Origin: JAVBOF01 sp031550915
GTDB lineage: Bacteria; Bacillota; Clostridia; Christensenellales; MGBC116941
Length of the DNA stretch: 7,307 bases
Assembly (NCBI GenBank): GCA_031550915.1
Contig: JAVBOF010000114.1
Span: 1 to 7,307, forward strand
Direction: 5' to 3'
The position numbers were made by a program, and so were the translations under genes. Positions 4,890 to 7,307 of this stretch are shown in pieces (positions within the stretch are counted from its first letter, which is position 1; each line of letters starts with the position of its first letter). The notes under the pieces were generated by a model. That model saw only the letters and a list, made by a program, of their open reading frames with translations. It did no database searches and was not told the DNA's origin.

Positions 4890-5856
4890 TATCTTAGAAA
4901 TGCTTAGGAAAAAGCAATCCTGTGTTTCCGGTGAATATATTGCCGGAGAACTTGCTATATCGCGCGCAGGCGTTTGGAAACATATACGCGCTCTGAAAGA
5001 CAGCGGCTACGTAATAGAATCCCATAAAAAGCAAGGCTATAAGCTGGTTTCCCCGCCTTTTTCGCAAAGATTTGCGACGGGTTTGGAAACGGCTTACATA
5101 GGAAGGGAACTTTCCTATTTTGAAACCGTGGAATCGACCAACACGATAGCAAAGGATATGGCGTCGTCAGGATGCGGCGACGGCACGGTGGTTATAGCAA
5201 AGGAGCAAATTGGCGGCAAAGGCAGGCTTGGGCGCCAATGGGTTTCACCAATAGACTGCGGACTATATATGTCTATTGTCATTAGGCCGGAAATAGCGAC
5301 TTCAAGCGCCCAGAAGATATCGGTTCCGCTGATTATGTCTATAGTTTTTGCTCTTGAGGATATAGGCGTACAGGCAAAAATAAAATGGCCAAACGATGTG
5401 GTATGCGCGGGAAAGAAGCTCTGCGGCATCCTCATGGAGATGCGTGCGGATATGGATAGTGTCGAATATATAATCCTTGGCATCGGCCTAAATATACGTA
5501 CCCCTGCGGATGCGGTTTGTGATCCCCTGCTTAAGGATGCTATTGCGTTGGACAAGCTGAAGGATGAAAAAACCGACGAGGCTGTAATTGCCGCGGGTAT
5601 ATGCAACAGATTCGAAAGCACGATGGAAGCATTGAAATGCAGAGATTTTGATATTGGTTTTTTGTTGGACGGTTACCGGAAGCGTTGTATCACTCTAGAT
5701 AAGGATGTTTTTTTGGAAAGCAACGGACAGAAGCACGGGGCCTATGCCATGGATATCGATGAAAACGGTGCTTTGATAATAAAAAAAGACGATGGGACGA
5801 TGCAAAAGGTTTTGGCGGGGGACGTTTCCGTCAGGGGGAGCAAAACATATGTATGA
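4864..5856 (+). CDS. birA: Bifunctional biotin-[acetyl-CoA carboxylase] ligase / biotin repressor BirA
   Basis: A 330-residue class II biotin protein ligase. It activates biotin as biotinyl-AMP, attaches it to a lysine of biotin carrier proteins, and can repress biotin genes through its DNA-binding domain. Residues 1-63 form the winged helix-turn-helix (VSGEYIAGELAISRAGVWKHI, 21-41; QGYKLV, 57-62). The catalytic domain has ESTN (90-93), the biotinyl-AMP loop GGKGRLGRQW (117-126), KWPNDVV with catalytic Lys174 (174-180), GILMEM (188-193) and LGIGLNI (205-211). A C-terminal SH3-like domain with AMDIDENGALIIKKDDG covers about 278-325. ATG 4864 is preferred, with AAGGTGG just upstream; in-frame TTG codons at 4843 and 4852 would only lengthen it inside recX. 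It overlaps recX by 26 bases and the next gene by 8. No clear biotin operator was found in this window. Confidence 0.95.
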   Translation: MKSSATRDSILEMLRKKQSCVSGEYIAGELAISRAGVWKHIRALKDSGYVIESHKKQGYKLVSPPFSQRFATGLETAYIGRELSYFETVESTNTIAKDMASSGCGDGTVVIAKEQIGGKGRLGRQWVSPIDCGLYMSIVIRPEIATSSAQKISVPLIMSIVFALEDIGVQAKIKWPNDVVCAGKKLCGILMEMRADMDSVEYIILGIGLNIRTPADAVCDPLLKDAIALDKLKDEKTDEAVIAAGICNRFESTMEALKCRDFDIGFLLDGYRKRCITLDKDVFLESNGQKHGAYAMDIDENGALIIKKDDGTMQKVLAGDVSVRGSKTYV

Positions 5857-6772
5857 AGGATGCATAACAGATATTAAAGGCATTGCAGCAGGCCATGCAG
5901 ACGACAAAGAGGCATGCACCGGCTGTACTGTCATAGTATGCCGGAACGGAATGACCGCAGGTGTATCGGTGCGCGGAGCCGCGCCCGGCACGCGCGAGAC
6001 CGACGTTTTAAGGCCCGGCAATTTAGTCGAAACGATACACGCCATAGTTCTTGCCGGAGGCAGCGCGTTTGGGCTAGACGCCTCCTCAGGCGTCATGCAG
6101 TATCTTGAAGGCATGGATATCGGTATGGAAACCGTATTTGCGAAGGTGCCGCTGGTTTGTTCCGCGGTGCTGTATGATCTCGGCGTTGGCAGTGCCTCCA
6201 AAAGGCCGGATGCAGCTATGGGTATGCAGGCCGCAAAAAACGCGGGGCAGGAAAAGCTCTTGCAGGGACGCTTCGGTGCCGGTGCTGGCGCCAGTGTTGG
6301 CAAAGCGTTTGGCCCGCAATTCGCCATGTCTGGCGGTTTCGGCTGCGCTTCAATGAAAATCGGCGACGCGACCGTGGCTGCGGCATTCGCCGTCAACGCC
6401 ATAGGCGATATATATGACTACAACAGCGGAAAACTGATTGCCGGAGCTTTCAATGGCAGCTTTATGGATATTTTCGGCTCTGTTACAGCAGCCGGAAATG
6501 AGATAGGGACAAACACAACGATCGGTGTAGTCGCGACCGACGCAAAGCTCAATCGCGGCCAATGCACAAAACTTGCGGATATTGCACATGACGGTATAGC
6601 GTTAGCCGTTCGTCCGGCACATACAATGTTGGACGGAGATACCATCTTTGGCGTATCTACCGGGCTGATGGCGGCGGATATCAACGCCATATACGGCGCT
6701 GCCGTACATGTAACCGCCCGTGCGATAGCAAATGCATGTGAAGGAAGCGCGCCGCTATCATCAGAACGGTGA
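5849..6772 (+). CDS. P1 family (S58, DmpA/ThnT-like) self-processing aminopeptidase/amidohydrolase
   Basis: A 307-residue Ntn-type hydrolase of family S58, whose precursors cleave themselves to expose an N-terminal Ser or Thr nucleophile. Characterised members include DmpA and beta-peptidyl aminopeptidases, and ThnT, which hydrolyses a pantetheine amide. Visible signatures are ITDIKGIAAGHADDKEA (6-22), GAAPGTRETDVLRPGN (43-58), LAGGSAFGLDASSGVMQYLE (68-87) and, before the nucleophile, VNAIGDI (182-188). NTTIGVVATDAKL at 222-234 marks the likely cleavage between Asn222 and Thr223, the Asn-Thr pair also used by ThnT. No signal peptide is seen, so it should be cytoplasmic. ATG 5849 overlaps the birA stop by 8 bases; a GGGGGAG at 5834-5840 precedes it. 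acpS follows 12 bases after its stop. The substrate is unknown; a pantetheine or beta-alanyl amide is a guess from context. Confidence 0.9.
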   Translation: MYEGCITDIKGIAAGHADDKEACTGCTVIVCRNGMTAGVSVRGAAPGTRETDVLRPGNLVETIHAIVLAGGSAFGLDASSGVMQYLEGMDIGMETVFAKVPLVCSAVLYDLGVGSASKRPDAAMGMQAAKNAGQEKLLQGRFGAGAGASVGKAFGPQFAMSGGFGCASMKIGDATVAAAFAVNAIGDIYDYNSGKLIAGAFNGSFMDIFGSVTAAGNEIGTNTTIGVVATDAKLNRGQCTKLADIAHDGIALAVRPAHTMLDGDTIFGVSTGLMAADINAIYGAAVHVTARAIANACEGSAPLSSER

Positions 6773-6784
6773 CAGGGAGTACTT

Positions 6785-7156
6785 ATGATTATAGGAATCG
6801 GATTGGATATCATAGATATAGCCAGGGTGGAAAATGCCCTTACCAAGCATTTTATCGAGCGTGTCTTTTCTCCTGACGAGAGGACGAGGCTGCAGGAGAA
6901 AAAGATGCCCGCAGAAACCGCCGCCGGTATGTGGGCCGCGAAAGAGGCTACGGCAAAGGCATTTGGCACAGGCTTTGCGGGCGGCTTCGCCCTATCGGAT
7001 ATCGAGGTTTTATCCGATGGAGGCAAACCTTATATACGTCTGCAAAACGGAGCCATAGCATGCCTGAAGCGATGCGGCGGGGATACCGTGCATATCAGCA
7101 TTACCCATATTAAGGGGCTTGCCGCGGCGCAGGCAATTATCGAAAGGCGGTCTTAA
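6785..7156 (+). CDS. acpS: Holo-[acyl-carrier-protein] synthase AcpS
   Basis: A 123-residue cytoplasmic 4'-phosphopantetheinyl transferase of the small trimeric AcpS type. It transfers phosphopantetheine from CoA to a serine of apo-ACP, activating it for fatty acid synthesis. The opening MIIGIGLDIIDIARVE contains Mg-binding Asp8, WAAKEATAKAFGTG (50-63) contains Glu54 and Lys58, and the C-terminal HISITH (103-108) is the usual HxSxxH-like segment before a hydrophobic strand. Length is normal. ATG 6785 has AGGGAG (6774-6779) at a 5-base spacing. The gene lies 12 bases after the P1 peptidase and 2 bases before nnr. The acpS-nnr pairing is common in Firmicutes and other bacteria and supports both calls. 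Confidence 0.96.
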   Translation: MIIGIGLDIIDIARVENALTKHFIERVFSPDERTRLQEKKMPAETAAGMWAAKEATAKAFGTGFAGGFALSDIEVLSDGGKPYIRLQNGAIACLKRCGGDTVHISITHIKGLAAAQAIIERRS

Positions 7157-7158
7157 CA

Positions 7159-7307
7159 ATGAACCGAAAGGTCGTTGATGCAAATACCATGAAGGAAATA
7201 GATTCCTCCATGATAAAAGCGGGAATCAGCAGCCTCATCCTAATGGAAAACGCTGCGCGAAACATGTGTGAGATAATAATGGCGGAAACCGGGCCGTGTA
7301 CTGTGCT
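7159..7307 (+). CDS. nnr: NAD(P)H-hydrate repair enzyme, YjeF N-terminal epimerase domain, cut by window edge
   Basis: Only the first 49 codons are visible; the gene runs off the right edge. The protein begins MNRKVVDANTMKEIDSSMI (1-19), followed by KAGISSLILMENAA (20-33), the conserved opening of the YjeF_N domain that epimerises R- and S-forms of hydrated NAD(P)H. In many bacteria this is fused to an ADP/ATP-dependent NAD(P)H-hydrate dehydratase, but fusion cannot be judged here. The ATG at 7159 comes 2 bases after the acpS stop, with AAAGGCGG (about 7143-7150) as ribosome binding site inside acpS. Position directly after acpS is a common arrangement and supports the call. Confidence 0.88.
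   Translation, partial: MNRKVVDANTMKEIDSSMIKAGISSLILMENAARNMCEIIMAETGPCTV

Noticed and set aside
5115..6402. Long minus-strand open frames at 5115-5621 and 5695-6402
   Set aside because: They lie opposite birA and the P1 peptidase, whose conserved motifs prove the plus-strand frames. The antisense products are low-complexity Pro/Ala/Ser-rich sequences with no recognisable domain.
6418..7026. Minus-strand open frame of 202 codons
   Set aside because: It is antisense to the P1 peptidase and acpS, has unnatural Ser/Ala/Pro-rich composition and no supporting ribosome binding site.

Overview
The window looks like chromosomal DNA of a spore-forming, probably anaerobic member of the Clostridia (Bacillota). 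The evidence is a pair of small Coat F-type spore coat genes, strong AGGAGG-type ribosome binding sites, frequent TTG starts, AT-rich intergenic regions with clear sigma-A-type promoters, and a Gram-positive type IV pilus gene pair. The species cannot be told from the sequence. No mobile element, tRNA, rRNA, CRISPR array or riboswitch was recognised, and no stretch over 300 bases lacks a gene.

Layout. (1) Bases 1-1718, minus strand: a type IV pilus operon starting with the retraction ATPase pilT (TTG start at 1718), followed by a pilC/gspF-type inner-membrane platform gene cut by the left edge. (2) Bases 1737-1973: a divergent promoter region. Good promoters point left to pilT and right to a small membrane-bound diguanylate cyclase gene (1974-2711). 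(3) Bases 2702-2747: a perfect 19-bp inverted repeat that terminates the convergent coat operon and overlaps the end of the cyclase gene. (4) Bases 2759-3262, minus strand: two small spore coat-like genes. (5) Bases 3412-4095, plus strand: a probable M15-like zinc peptidase with a C-terminal peptidoglycan-binding domain and no signal peptide. It is preceded by sequences resembling mother-cell sporulation promoters. (6) Bases 4242-7307, plus strand: a tightly packed housekeeping operon, recX - birA - P1 (S58) peptidase - acpS - nnr (cut by the right edge), with overlaps or gaps of a few bases.

How they fit together. The left block joins pilus retraction to c-di-GMP synthesis across one divergent promoter region. 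The middle block is probably sporulation-related (coat proteins plus a wall-binding enzyme). The right block links two enzymes that activate carrier proteins of fatty acid synthesis (BirA for biotin, AcpS for phosphopantetheine) with an Ntn-type amidohydrolase, a nicotinamide-nucleotide repair enzyme and the RecA modulator RecX. Most gene families are well known. The less ordinary points are the P1 peptidase beside acpS, the short PilC without an adjacent pilB, the leaderless wall enzyme next to coat genes, and a LexA-like palindrome in the recX leader. No convincing entirely new system was found.
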